A stretch of 52,696 bases of DNA from Candidatus Fimimorpha excrementavium (GTDB lineage Bacteria > Bacillota > Clostridia > Lachnospirales > Lachnospiraceae): NCBI GenBank assembly GCA_018710785.1, contig DVJD01000083.1:1-52696 (forward strand). The letters run 5' to 3'. Every line of letters starts with the position of its first letter. The stretch's first letter is position 1. A program made the position numbers and the translations under genes. A model generated the notes under the pieces. That model was given only the letters and a program-made list of their open reading frames with translations, was not told where the DNA came from and made no database searches. Shown in pieces: positions 43,286 to 52,696 of the stretch.

Positions 43286-45100
43286 ATGGCACATATAGAT
43301 CAGAGTAAAATTCGAAATTTTTGTATTATTGCTCATATTGACCATGGGAAATCCACCCTGGCAGATCGGATTATTGAGAAGACCGGTCTTTTGACGAGCC
43401 GTGAAATGCAGGCCCAGGTGCTGGATAATATGGATTTGGAGCGGGAGCGGGGGATTACGATTAAATCCCAGGCAGTTCGTACCGTATACAAGGCCGAAGA
43501 TGGGGAAGAATACATTTTCAATCTGATTGATACTCCGGGACATGTGGATTTTAATTATGAAGTATCCAGAAGTTTGGCTGCCTGTGATGGGGCGATCCTG
43601 GTGGTGGATGCGGCGCAGGGAATCGAGGCGCAGACATTGGCCAATGTATACCTGGCTTTGGATCATGATCTGGATGTTTTTCCGGTCATCAATAAGATTG
43701 ACCTGCCCAGCGCCCAGCCCGATGTGGTGGTGGAGGAAATCGAAGATGTCATCGGAATAGAAGCCCAGGATGCGCCGAGGATTTCGGCTAAAAACGGCAT
43801 CAATATCGAGGACGTATTGGAGCAGATTGTGAAAAAGATTCCAGCGCCTGTGGGCGATCCCGATGCGCCTCTTCGTGCGCTGATCTTTGATTCCGTATAC
43901 GATTCCTACAAAGGAGTGATCGTATTTTGCAGGATTAAAGAGGGAAACGTGTCAAAGGGAACCCCTATCCGTATGATGGCGACGGGGGCCGAGGCGGAAG
44001 TAGTGGAAGTTGGCTACTTTGGCGCTGGACAGTTTATTCCCTGTGAAGAGCTGAGCGCCGGTATGGTGGGCTATATTACAGCCAGCATTAAAAATGTGAG
44101 GGATACCCGTGTGGGCGATACCATCACCCGCAAGGATAATCCGGCGGCAGAGCCATTGCCCGGCTACAAGAAGGTGAATCCCATGGTATACTGCGGACTC
44201 TATCCGGCAGATGGGGCAAAATATGGAGATCTGAGGGATGCGCTTGAGAAACTCCAGCTAAACGATGCGGCCCTGCAGTATGAACCGGAAACTTCTGTGG
44301 CGCTGGGATTTGGTTTCCGATGCGGATTTTTAGGCCTTCTCCACCTGGAAATCATCCAGGAGCGTTTGGAACGGGAGTACAACCTGGATCTGGTGACCAC
44401 GGCGCCTGGGGTTATCTATCATATCCACAAAACGGACGGCACCATGGTGGAATTGACCAATCCATCCAATATGCCGGACCCTTCTGAAATTGACTACATG
44501 GAGGAACCCATGGTAAGTGCGGAGATCATGGTGACGACGGAGTTCATCGGACCGATCATGGAGCTGTGTCAGCAGAGACGCGGCATCTACAATGGCATGG
44601 AGTACATTGAGACGACCCGCGCGATTCTCCGTTATGACCTTCCTCTGAATGAGATTATCTACGACTTTTTTGACGCGCTGAAATCCCGCTCGCGGGGATA
44701 TGCCTCCTTTGACTATGAGATGAAGGGATATGCGAAATCCGAGCTGGTGAAGCTGGATATTTTGGTTAATAAGGAAGAGGTGGATGCTCTGTCCTTTATT
44801 GTATATGAAGGAAGCGCCTATGAGCGCGGAAGAAAGATGTGTGAAAAACTGAAAGAAGAAATTCCCCGTCAGCTGTTTGAGATTCCGATCCAGGCAGCCA
44901 TAGGAAGCAAGATTATCGCCAGAGAAACGGTGAAAGCCATGCGAAAGGATGTACTGGCCAAGTGTTACGGCGGCGATATCAGCCGAAAGAGAAAACTTCT
45001 GGAAAAACAAAAGGAAGGAAAGAAACGGATGCGTATGGTGGGAAATGTGGAAATTCCGCAGAAGGCCTTCATGAGTGTGCTGAAACTGGATGAGGAATAA
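43286..45100 (+). CDS. lepA: Elongation factor 4 (LepA), ribosome back-translocase GTPase
   Basis: 604 residues, normal length. The GTPase domain has the P-loop [13 protein letters not shown] (near 13-25), switch region [20 protein letters not shown] and NKIDLPSA. Domains II, III and V follow, then the LepA-specific C-terminal domain (from about 490, ending [31 protein letters not shown]). It acts on stalled or mistranslocated ribosomes and on subunit assembly. The start at 43286 (MAHIDQ) has GAGGGAAAGA just before; the longer frame to 43154 is spurious. hemW follows after 3 bp, a conserved Firmicute pairing. Confidence 0.97.
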   Translation: MAHIDQSKIRNFCIIAHIDHGKSTLADRIIEKTGLLTSREMQAQVLDNMDLERERGITIKSQAVRTVYKAEDGEEYIFNLIDTPGHVDFNYEVSRSLAACDGAILVVDAAQGIEAQTLANVYLALDHDLDVFPVINKIDLPSAQPDVVVEEIEDVIGIEAQDAPRISAKNGINIEDVLEQIVKKIPAPVGDPDAPLRALIFDSVYDSYKGVIVFCRIKEGNVSKGTPIRMMATGAEAEVVEVGYFGAGQFIPCEELSAGMVGYITASIKNVRDTRVGDTITRKDNPAAEPLPGYKKVNPMVYCGLYPADGAKYGDLRDALEKLQLNDAALQYEPETSVALGFGFRCGFLGLLHLEIIQERLEREYNLDLVTTAPGVIYHIHKTDGTMVELTNPSNMPDPSEIDYMEEPMVSAEIMVTTEFIGPIMELCQQRRGIYNGMEYIETTRAILRYDLPLNEIIYDFFDALKSRSRGYASFDYEMKGYAKSELVKLDILVNKEEVDALSFIVYEGSAYERGRKMCEKLKEEIPRQLFEIPIQAAIGSKIIARETVKAMRKDVLAKCYGGDISRKRKLLEKQKEGKKRMRMVGNVEIPQKAFMSVLKLDEE

Positions 45101-45103
45101 GGG

Positions 45104-46255
45104 ATGGCAGATCACGATTTAGAATTGTATCTTCACATTCCGTTTTGTATGCAAAAATGTGCGTACTGTGATTTTTTATCATTTGTAAGCGGGAACGAAT
45201 TACAAAGACAGTACGCAGACGCGCTGATTCAGGAGATCAGAGCATCCGAGCCGGGAAAACGGATGGTCTCCAGCGTTTATATCGGAGGCGGTACGCCCTC
45301 TGTATTGGACCCCCAATGGCTGAAGGACATACTGGAAGTCGTCATGCAGAATTTTTCTGTGGCAGAGGATGCAGAGATCAGTATGGAATGCAATCCCGGG
45401 ACCGTAACGCAGGCAAAATTTGAGATATACCGGCAGATGGGAATCAACCGGATCAGTTTTGGTCTGCAGTCCGCCCATGACGAAGAACTAAGAAGGCTGG
45501 GAAGGATTCATACCTGGAGGGAATTTTTGGAAAGTTATCGGCTGGCTAGAAAAGCAGGGATCGATAATGTGAATGTGGATGTGATGTCCGGCCTTCCAGG
45601 GCAGACCGCGGACGGGTATTTGGATACGTTAAAAAAGGTCGTTGGCCTGGATCCGGAGCATATTTCCGCCTACAGTCTGATCCTGGAAGAGGGGACGCCA
45701 TTTTATCAGAAGTATTATAATACGCCATTGGAAAAAGAACTTCCGAATGAGGATGCCGAGCGGGAAATGTATTGGAAAGGAAGGAAATTTCTGGAGGGAC
45801 AGGGGTATCACTGTTACGAAATTTCCAACTATTCCAAGCGGGGGCGGGAATGCCGCCACAATATCGGCTATTGGACGGGGAAAGAGTACCTGGGACTGGG
45901 GCTGGGAGCCGCTTCTCTCCTCTATGGAAAGCGATTTCACAACACTGACAATATGAAACAGTATCTGTCCCTGGCAAAAATGCCGGAACAGATTCGGGTA
46001 GAGGAGGAGACTGTGACAAAGAGACGGGCCATGGAGGAGTTTGTTTTTCTCGGGCTTCGCATGTCGGAAGGGATCGATACAGCGGAATTCGAACGAAGAT
46101 TTGGATGCGCGTTTGACCGGATTTATCGGCATGTGTATCCCAGGCTTCTGGACATCGGCGTTCTGGAAGAAAGAGAGGGGCGGCTGTTTCTGACAAAAAA
46201 AGGGATCGATGTCAGCAATCCGGTTCTGGCGGAATTTCTGCTGGATGGGGAATAA
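45104..46255 (+). CDS. hemW: Radical SAM heme chaperone HemW
   Basis: 383 residues. The radical-SAM cluster motif CMQKCAYCDF (Cys-x3-Cys-x2-Cys) is near residues 16-25, and the SAM-binding GGGTPS near 64. The C-terminal HemN_C domain (about 295-380) has FVFLGLRMSEGID. The protein lacks the extra N-terminal region of true coproporphyrinogen dehydrogenase HemN, so HemW (heme insertion chaperone) is the better call. It follows lepA by 3 bp and precedes the heat-shock genes, the same order as in Bacillus. Confidence 0.92.
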   Translation: MADHDLELYLHIPFCMQKCAYCDFLSFVSGNELQRQYADALIQEIRASEPGKRMVSSVYIGGGTPSVLDPQWLKDILEVVMQNFSVAEDAEISMECNPGTVTQAKFEIYRQMGINRISFGLQSAHDEELRRLGRIHTWREFLESYRLARKAGIDNVNVDVMSGLPGQTADGYLDTLKKVVGLDPEHISAYSLILEEGTPFYQKYYNTPLEKELPNEDAEREMYWKGRKFLEGQGYHCYEISNYSKRGRECRHNIGYWTGKEYLGLGLGAASLLYGKRFHNTDNMKQYLSLAKMPEQIRVEEETVTKRRAMEEFVFLGLRMSEGIDTAEFERRFGCAFDRIYRHVYPRLLDIGVLEEREGRLFLTKKGIDVSNPVLAEFLLDGE

Positions 46256-46325
46256 CATATAAAAAATCAATGGATACCGTGAAAAAAGGCAGCAGACACG
46301 GATGTCTGTTGGAATGGAGGATACT

Positions 46326-46937
46326 ATGGGAGAGAGCAGAAAAACAGTAGAATTTATGTCTTCTCTGGAGGAACGATCCTATAAAAAAGTGGCATATTGG
46401 AATCTGTTCTGCAGGAAGATGATTTTGCCGGTGCTTTTAACGATCATGTACGCGTACGGAGCCTTTTCTCTCGTGCACGCGCTGAAGATCGGCAATACGT
46501 ATGGAATGTCGCAGTTTGTCGTATCCATTTCTTTTGCGCTTCTGGGGCTTATCATGCCGACCATTGTGCTGATTATGAATGAAAAAAGAATGCGCAAAGA
46601 GATGAAGAGCCACAATATCCCGGAAGATACCAGAAAGTTTATCCGCATGGCCGGAGATGAGATCTCTCTTCTGCGGATGAAGATCAATGAGATGCTGGAA
46701 TATAAATGGAACGATGTGGAGGGGGTGTATCCGTTTCCGGAACGCGTGATTTTTTCCATGAAGGATAAGCAGATTTTCATGGCAGATTCCGACCGGATTT
46801 CAGAGGAAGACCGGGCGTACCTTCTGAAGCGGGCGGAGGAAACGCATGTGCTGAAAAAGGCTGTTCGGATTCATACCGTGATTCTGGCCGGGGGCGTCAT
46901 CACGGCGGCAGCGGCAGTGCTTGGCTGGCTGCTGTAA
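46326..46937 (+). CDS. Membrane protein of unknown function
   Basis: 203 residues. Hydrophobic segments lie at about 28-50, 58-82 and 182-203 (the last at the very C-terminus), with a hydrophilic, charged middle (85-175) containing KFIRMAGDEISLLRMKINEML and FPERVIFSMKDKQIFM. I recognise no domain. The start at 46326 follows GGAGGATACT; two upstream in-frame ATGs (46302, 46314) are closer to hemW but lack such a site. It lies between hemW and hrcA, where Bacillus has no gene, and is followed by two hairpins. Confidence 0.75.
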   Translation: MGESRKTVEFMSSLEERSYKKVAYWNLFCRKMILPVLLTIMYAYGAFSLVHALKIGNTYGMSQFVVSISFALLGLIMPTIVLIMNEKRMRKEMKSHNIPEDTRKFIRMAGDEISLLRMKINEMLEYKWNDVEGVYPFPERVIFSMKDKQIFMADSDRISEEDRAYLLKRAEETHVLKKAVRIHTVILAGGVITAAAAVLGWLL

Positions 46938-46956
46938 GCTCCCATGGCCATTCCCG

Positions 46957-47006
46957 TTCCTCCCGTCGGCGGGAAGTTCTTTTTCTCTTCCCGCCGACGG
47001 GAGGAA
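46957..47006. terminator. 20-bp perfect inverted repeat
   Basis: 46957-46976 and 46987-47006 are exact reverse complements (GC-rich, TTCCTCCCGTCGGCGGGAAG) around a 10-nt pyrimidine loop. There is no following T-run, so it may be a processing or stability hairpin placed before the true terminator. Confidence 0.65.
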
Positions 47007-47014
47007 TATATCGA

Positions 47015-47060
47015 AAAAAACCTGCTGTTTTTGCATCCAAAGCCAGACAGCAGGTTTTTT
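47015..47060 (+). terminator. Intrinsic terminator before the heat-shock operon
   Basis: AAAAAACCTGCTGT (47015-47028) pairs with ACAGCAGGTTTTTT (47047-47060), ending in six T. It separates the upstream genes from hrcA. Confidence 0.85.
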
Positions 47061-47116
47061 ACGCGATAATCGCTGAATTTTTCATAAAAAAAACACAATT
47101 TATTTTCATATGGGTC

Positions 47117-47145
47117 TTGACATAATGAAGTGTGAGTGATATCTT
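47117..47145 (+). promoter_or_regulatory. Sigma-A promoter of the hrcA-grpE-dnaK operon
   Basis: -35 TTGACA (47117-47122), 17-bp spacer, -10 TATCTT (47140-47145). The CIRCE operator begins 12 bp downstream, about where transcription starts. Confidence 0.75.
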
Positions 47146-47157
47146 ATGAATAAGATG

Positions 47158-47184
47158 TTAGCACTCCTAAAGAGTGAGTGCTAA
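47158..47184. promoter_or_regulatory. CIRCE operator (HrcA binding site)
   Basis: TTAGCACTC (47158-47166), 9-bp spacer, GAGTGCTAA (47176-47184): an exact CIRCE inverted repeat. HrcA bound here blocks the operon until GroEL is occupied by unfolded proteins at heat shock. Confidence 0.96.
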
Positions 47185-47209
47185 CATCGAAAGAAGGGAG
47201 TGATACCGG

Positions 47210-48238
47210 TTGGAACTGGATGAAAGAAAAATGAAGATCCTGAAAGCCATTATCCAGACATATATGGAGACGGGCGAGCCGGTCGGTTCCCGAACCATTT
47301 CCAAGTATACGGATCTGAACTTAAGTTCAGCGACGATTCGGAATGAAATGGCTGACCTGGAAGAGATGGGGCTGATTATACAGCCGTATACTTCCGCTGG
47401 ACGGATTCCATCCGATAAAGGATATCGTTTATATGTGGATAACCTGATGGAAGAGAAGGAAAAGGAAGTATCAGAGATGAAAAGCTTCCTGATCCAGAGA
47501 GTAGACAGGGTGGAGCTTCTTCTGAAGCAGATGGCAAAGCTTTTGGCAGTCAATACCAATTATGCCACGATGATTTCGGCCCCCAGATACCGCGGCAATA
47601 AGCTGAAGTTTATTCAGCTGTCCAAGCTGGAGGAAGGAAAACTTCTGGCCGTAGTGGTGGTGGAAGGAAACATCATCAAAAACACCATGCTGGATGTGGA
47701 AGGCAATATCAGCGATGATGATTTGCTCCAGCTGAATATCCTTTTGAACAGCACATTAAACGGTCTGACGATCGATGAGATCAATTTGGGGCTGATCACA
47801 AAGCTGAAAGAAAAGGCAGGAGATCACAGCGGTGTCGTGGGAAGCGTGTTGGAAGCCGTGGCGGATGCGATCAAGGTGGATGAGGAGCAGCCTCAGATTT
47901 ATACCAGCGGTGCGACCAATATTTTCAAGTACCCGGAGCTCAGCGATGGGCAGCGGGCCAGCAACCTGATTTCCGCATTTGAGGATAAGCAGGAACTGAT
48001 GGAATTGGTGAATGATGTATCCGATGAGGAACAGGGCATTCAGGTATATATTGGAAACGAAACGCCGGTGGAGAGTATGAAAGACTGCAGCGTCGTCACA
48101 GCCAATTATGAATTGGGAGACGGGATGCGGGGCACGATAGGTATTATCGGACCGAAGCGCATGGATTATGAGCATGTCGTAGGTACTCTGAGAACGTTAA
48201 TGGAGCAATTGGATATCATTTATCATAAGAAAGAATAG
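47210..48238 (+). CDS. hrcA: Heat-inducible transcription repressor HrcA
   Basis: 342 residues, full length. The N-terminal winged helix has KILKAIIQTYMETGEPVGSRTI and LSSATIRNEMADLEEMGLI; the GAF-like domain and dimer region have ASAGRIPSDKGYR-like TSAGRIPSDKGYRLYVD. The C-terminus DYEHVVGTLRTLMEQL is typical. The start codon is TTG at 47210, with GAAGGGAGTGATACCGG before it; no alternative ATG gives the conserved N-terminus. It represses its own operon through the CIRCE site 26 bp upstream. Confidence 0.96.
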   Translation: MELDERKMKILKAIIQTYMETGEPVGSRTISKYTDLNLSSATIRNEMADLEEMGLIIQPYTSAGRIPSDKGYRLYVDNLMEEKEKEVSEMKSFLIQRVDRVELLLKQMAKLLAVNTNYATMISAPRYRGNKLKFIQLSKLEEGKLLAVVVVEGNIIKNTMLDVEGNISDDDLLQLNILLNSTLNGLTIDEINLGLITKLKEKAGDHSGVVGSVLEAVADAIKVDEEQPQIYTSGATNIFKYPELSDGQRASNLISAFEDKQELMELVNDVSDEEQGIQVYIGNETPVESMKDCSVVTANYELGDGMRGTIGIIGPKRMDYEHVVGTLRTLMEQLDIIYHKKE

Positions 48239-48254
48239 AAAGGCGGAGAAAAAG

Positions 48255-48914
48255 TTGGCGGAGATGGAAGAAAAGAAAGCGGCAGAAGAAACTGCTGAAG
48301 CGGCTGCCGGTCAGGAACAGCAGACGGCTGGTTCGGAAAATCCGGAGCAGACGCAGGAAGAGGCTGTTTCAGAAGAAGAAAACAAGGAAACAGACGAAAC
48401 AGAAAGCAGCGGCGAACAGGATGCCGGAAAAAAGAAGTTTTTTGATAAGCTGAAGGATAAAAAGAAGGACAAAAAAGATCCGAAAGATCAGCAGATTGAA
48501 GATCTGACCGACCGTATCAAGAGAAATATGGCAGAGTTTGACAATTTCAGAAAGCGGACAGAAAAAGAGAAATCTGCGATGTTTGAGATGGGCGCGAGAG
48601 CGACGATCGAAAAGATTTTGCCGATTGTGGACAATTTTGAAAGAGGCCTTGCAACTATTCCGGAAGACAAAAAGGAAGATTCCTTTGTCGACGGAATGGA
48701 TAAAGTATATAAACAATTGATCAAATCACTGGAAGAGATGGGCGTGGAGCCCATTGAAGCTGTAGGCAAGGAGTTTGATCCAAACTTTCACAATGCAGTG
48801 ATGCATGTGGAGGATGAGAATTTTGGAGAGAATGTGGTTGCAGCAGAATTCCAGAAGGGATATACCTACAAGGGAACTGTAATTCGTCACTCCATGGTAC
48901 AGGTGGCAAATTAG
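48255..48914 (+). CDS. grpE: Nucleotide exchange factor GrpE
   Basis: 219 residues. A long acidic, Glu/Ala/Gln-rich N-terminal part (1-75) is followed by a Lys-rich patch. The GrpE coiled coil is about 80-130 (DLTDRIKRNMAEFDNFRKRTEKEK) and the beta domain 155-219 (GVEPIEAVGKEFDPNFHNAVMHVED). It releases ADP from DnaK. GGCGGAGAAAAAG is spaced for the TTG at 48255; the ATG at 48264 would remove three residues. Seventeen bases after hrcA, same operon. Confidence 0.94.
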   Translation: MAEMEEKKAAEETAEAAAGQEQQTAGSENPEQTQEEAVSEEENKETDETESSGEQDAGKKKFFDKLKDKKKDKKDPKDQQIEDLTDRIKRNMAEFDNFRKRTEKEKSAMFEMGARATIEKILPIVDNFERGLATIPEDKKEDSFVDGMDKVYKQLIKSLEEMGVEPIEAVGKEFDPNFHNAVMHVEDENFGENVVAAEFQKGYTYKGTVIRHSMVQVAN

Positions 48915-49008
48915 TCTGACCTCCGGCGGTGAAGCCGCTGAGCGGTTATGAGTAAGTGAAGAAGCGGATTCAAAATATCTGCTTGGACTTTGATATAGGA
49001 GGATTTAA

Positions 49009-50871
<1,863 letters not shown>

Positions 50872-50984
50872 TTCAGATAAATAAAATCCGGTAAGAGGAG
50901 ATCCCCCAATGGATTTCCTCCCGGAAAAGACGTTCGCGTGTTGCCGGGAAAAGGAAAGCAGTGGGAATGTCTGAGAGATAAGGA

Positions 50985-51019
50985 GGCTGCTGCAAAACCG
51001 GAAGGTTTTTGCAACAGCC
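50985..51019 (+). terminator. Hairpin between dnaK and dnaJ, TGTTGCAAAA group
   Basis: GGCTGCTGCAAAACC (50985-50999) pairs with GGTTTTTGCAACAGCC (51004-51019) with one mismatch and one bulge. No T-run follows, so it may limit rather than stop transcription into dnaJ. It resembles the hairpins at 1731, 28469 and 34192. Confidence 0.55.
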
Positions 51020-51047
51020 CGCTTGTGTGTATGAAAGGGATTGGATC

Positions 51048-52196
51048 ATGGCAGAAAAAAGAGATTATTATGAAGTATTAGGCGTCTCCAGAGATGCCGA
51101 TGATGCCGCATTGAAAAAGGCATACCGCGCGTTGGCGAAGAAGTATCATCCGGACACCAATCCGGGCAACGCTGAGGCTGCGGAAAAGTTTAAAGAGGCT
51201 TCCGAGGCGTATAGTGTACTGAGTGATCCGCAGAAGAGACAGCAGTACGATCAGTTTGGCCATGCAGCCTTTGGCGGCGGAGCAGACGGCGCCGGAGGGT
51301 TCGGCGGCTTCGGCGGTTTTGATTTCAATGGGGCAGATATGGGCGACATGTTCGGCGATATTTTCGGCGATCTGTTCGGCGGCGGCAGAAGCCGCAGAGC
51401 AAACAATGGTCCCATGCGCGGAGCCAATGTGAGAGCTTCCGTTCGAATCACGTTTGATGAGGCGGTCAAAGGCTGTGAGAAAGAGCTGACTCTGAATCTG
51501 AAAGAAGAGTGCGAGACCTGCCATGGCACAGGGGCAAAACCGGGAACCAGCCCGCAGACATGTCCGAAATGCGGCGGCAAGGGACAGGTGACCTATACCC
51601 AGCAGTCCATTTTCGGCATGGTGAGAAATGTTCAGACATGTCCGGACTGCAACGGTACCGGTAAGATTATCAAAGAAAAGTGTTCCGCATGCCACGGCAG
51701 CGGTTATATGACAAAGAAGAAAACCATCCAGGTGTCGATCCCGGCCGGCATCGACAATGGACAAAGCATTCGTATCCGCGGCAAAGGGGAACCTGGAACC
51801 AATGGCGGCGAGAGAGGCGATCTTCTCGTGGAAGTAATCGTATCCCAGCATCCCATCTTCAAGCGTCAGGATATGGATGTATTCTCCACGGTTCCGATTT
51901 CTTTTGCAAGGGCAGCTCTGGGCGGTACGATCCGCATTGCCACCGTGGACGGACAGGTGGAATATGAAGTGAAGCCCGGAACCCAGACGGATACCAGGGT
52001 GCGCCTGCGCGGAAAAGGGATTCCAAGCCTTCGGAATAAAAATATGCGCGGCGATCACTATGTCACGCTGGTGGTGCAGGTGCCGACCAGCCTGAACGCC
52101 GAGCAGAGGGAGGCCCTCCGTCATTTTGACAATGTGATGAACGGCATTGACGATGATCCGGAACCCACAAAGAAGAAAAAAGGATGGTTTAAATAA
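51048..52196 (+). CDS. dnaJ: Molecular chaperone DnaJ (Hsp40)
   Basis: 382 residues. J domain (1-70) with [10 protein letters not shown] holding HPD. A Gly/Phe-rich region (75-115) follows. The zinc domain has four CxxCxGxG repeats ([32 protein letters not shown], about 160-225). The C-terminal client-binding domains end with Lys-rich residues. It delivers clients to DnaK and stimulates its ATPase. The start at 51048 ([12 protein letters not shown]) follows GAAAGGGATTGGATC; the frame is open from 51009 but that part is hairpin sequence. It could be read from the dnaK mRNA through the hairpin. Confidence 0.97.
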   Translation: MAEKRDYYEVLGVSRDADDAALKKAYRALAKKYHPDTNPGNAEAAEKFKEASEAYSVLSDPQKRQQYDQFGHAAFGGGADGAGGFGGFGGFDFNGADMGDMFGDIFGDLFGGGRSRRANNGPMRGANVRASVRITFDEAVKGCEKELTLNLKEECETCHGTGAKPGTSPQTCPKCGGKGQVTYTQQSIFGMVRNVQTCPDCNGTGKIIKEKCSACHGSGYMTKKKTIQVSIPAGIDNGQSIRIRGKGEPGTNGGERGDLLVEVIVSQHPIFKRQDMDVFSTVPISFARAALGGTIRIATVDGQVEYEVKPGTQTDTRVRLRGKGIPSLRNKNMRGDHYVTLVVQVPTSLNAEQREALRHFDNVMNGIDDDPEPTKKKKGWFK

Positions 52197-52197
52197 G

Positions 52198-52485
52198 ATG
52201 GTTTGTGTATATGCGAATGCAAGTGTAAAAGCCGGATGTGAAGACGCGTTTTTAAAGGCGGCAGAGACGCTGATCCGCCATTCCAGAGGGGAAGCGGGAA
52301 ATATCAGCTACCATCTGTGCAAAGACCCGTCGGAAGCATTGAAGTATGTGTTTATGGAAAGCTGGGCAGATGAAGAGGCATTGGAGAAGCACATGAACAT
52401 GCCCCATTTCATCGAAGCAGGGAAAAATCTGGAACCGCTGCTGAATGGAGGATTGGATATTCATAAGCTGGATGCGGTTTTGTAA
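52198..52485 (+). CDS. Antibiotic biosynthesis monooxygenase (ABM) domain protein, YgiN-like
   Basis: 95 residues, a single ABM (dimeric alpha/beta barrel) domain: VCVYANASVKAGCEDAFLKAAETLI, EAGNISYHLCKD, and YVFMESWADEEALEKHMNMPHF, which is the family's conserved ExWxxxxxxxxH block. Relatives are quinol monooxygenases (YgiN) or heme-degrading enzymes; the substrate here is unknown. It begins one base after the dnaJ stop, with AAAGGATGG inside dnaJ as ribosome site, so it is cotranscribed. In Bacillus this place is taken by prmA. Confidence 0.87.
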   Translation: MVCVYANASVKAGCEDAFLKAAETLIRHSRGEAGNISYHLCKDPSEALKYVFMESWADEEALEKHMNMPHFIEAGKNLEPLLNGGLDIHKLDAVL

Positions 52486-52610
52486 TCAAAGATCGCGGTA
52501 TGGGTTCCGAAAAGGGAATACGTATTCGTTTTCCGATGAAGTCCCGGTGGATATCTATGGCGGAGACCTGAGGATTAAAATTGAATCATGCGTAGCAGTG
52601 AAATCATGGA

Positions 52611-52637
52611 GGAGTCTTTCAATAGGCTCCTTTTTTT
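52611..52637 (+). terminator. Intrinsic terminator after the ABM gene
   Basis: GGAGTC (52611-52616) pairs with GGCTCC (52625-52630) including one G-T, 8-nt loop, then seven T. Between the gene and this hairpin (52486-52610) I see no gene. Confidence 0.65.
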
Positions 52638-52659
52638 CTTTAAAAACATACATGAAACT

Positions 52660-52696
52660 GGATACCCGGACGACCGCAGGGGAGCAAACCATCTTC
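52660..52696 (+). repeat. Variable-arm long hairpin element, copy 4 (cut by window end)
   Basis: GGATACCCGGAC (52660-52671) is identical to the leader of copy 3. An arm start (GACCGCAGGGGAGCAAACC...) related to but different from copy 3 follows. The core and right arm would lie beyond the window. It lies 22 bp after a terminator, in the orientation of the preceding gene. Confidence 0.8.

Overview
The window reads as chromosomal DNA of a Gram-positive, low-to-mid GC anaerobe, most likely a Lachnospiraceae-type member of Clostridia. The grounds are purine-rich Shine-Dalgarno sites before nearly every gene, a CIRCE/HrcA heat-shock operon, an F-ATPase c subunit with a Na+-type ion site, a CwlC-like amidase and a teichoic-acid-type glycosylation operon. 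The family name is inferred from gene content, not from a marker gene. I saw no rRNA, tRNA, transposase, phage or CRISPR.

Layout. 66-1677: two cobalamin genes (cobC, cobD). 1795-2310 (-): DUF402 protein. 2553-9782: complete F1Fo ATP synthase operon (atpI-B-E-F-H-A-G-D-C), with two repeat elements lodged between atpI and atpB. 9784-12700: a sigma-70 promoter, a yybP-ykoY (Mn2+) riboswitch with a terminator, and a P2-type cation-exporting ATPase. 12915-16082: hisS and aspS. 16387-17661: HTH regulator with a repeated beta-helix-like tail. 17815-20950: aroC, a SPOR-domain amidase and a DUF3810 zinc-site membrane protein. 21291-25802: ABC importer (ATPase, double permease, binding protein) with a winged-helix/LicC-type cytidylyltransferase, probably for a phosphonate or choline-like head group. 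26053-30581: MscS channel, polyprenyl-phosphate sugar transferase, LCP ligase, small zinc-ribbon protein. 30776-34043: glmM-glmS, supplying UDP-GlcNAc precursor. 34540-40214 (-): gtrB-gtrA-yfhO-argH, a three-part polymer glycosylation set coupled to arginine synthesis. 40539-42855: amidase_2 protein and ackA. 43286-52485: lepA-hemW-(membrane protein)-hrcA-grpE-dnaK-dnaJ-ABM protein.

The most unusual content is non-coding. A dispersed hairpin element of about 160 bp occurs as three full copies (3010-3171, 34344-34504 on -, 42939-43103), one copy cut by the window edge (52660-52696) and one 5' fragment (34068-34097). Each full copy has a conserved core and a 27-bp outer stem. The stem sequence differs between copies, yet each copy's two arms remain complementary. 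All five lie just downstream of a gene and in the same orientation as that gene. A second repeat of about 107 bp (3168-3275, 22085-22191) begins at the right arm of a hairpin, ends about 30 bp before a transport gene, and carries what looks like a 20-codon peptide frame. A third group is hairpins built on TG(T/C)(T/C)GCAAAA, one of which appears split by another palindrome (34137-34295).

Coordinates were counted by hand. Promoter and hairpin calls are pattern matches and were not computed as energies.
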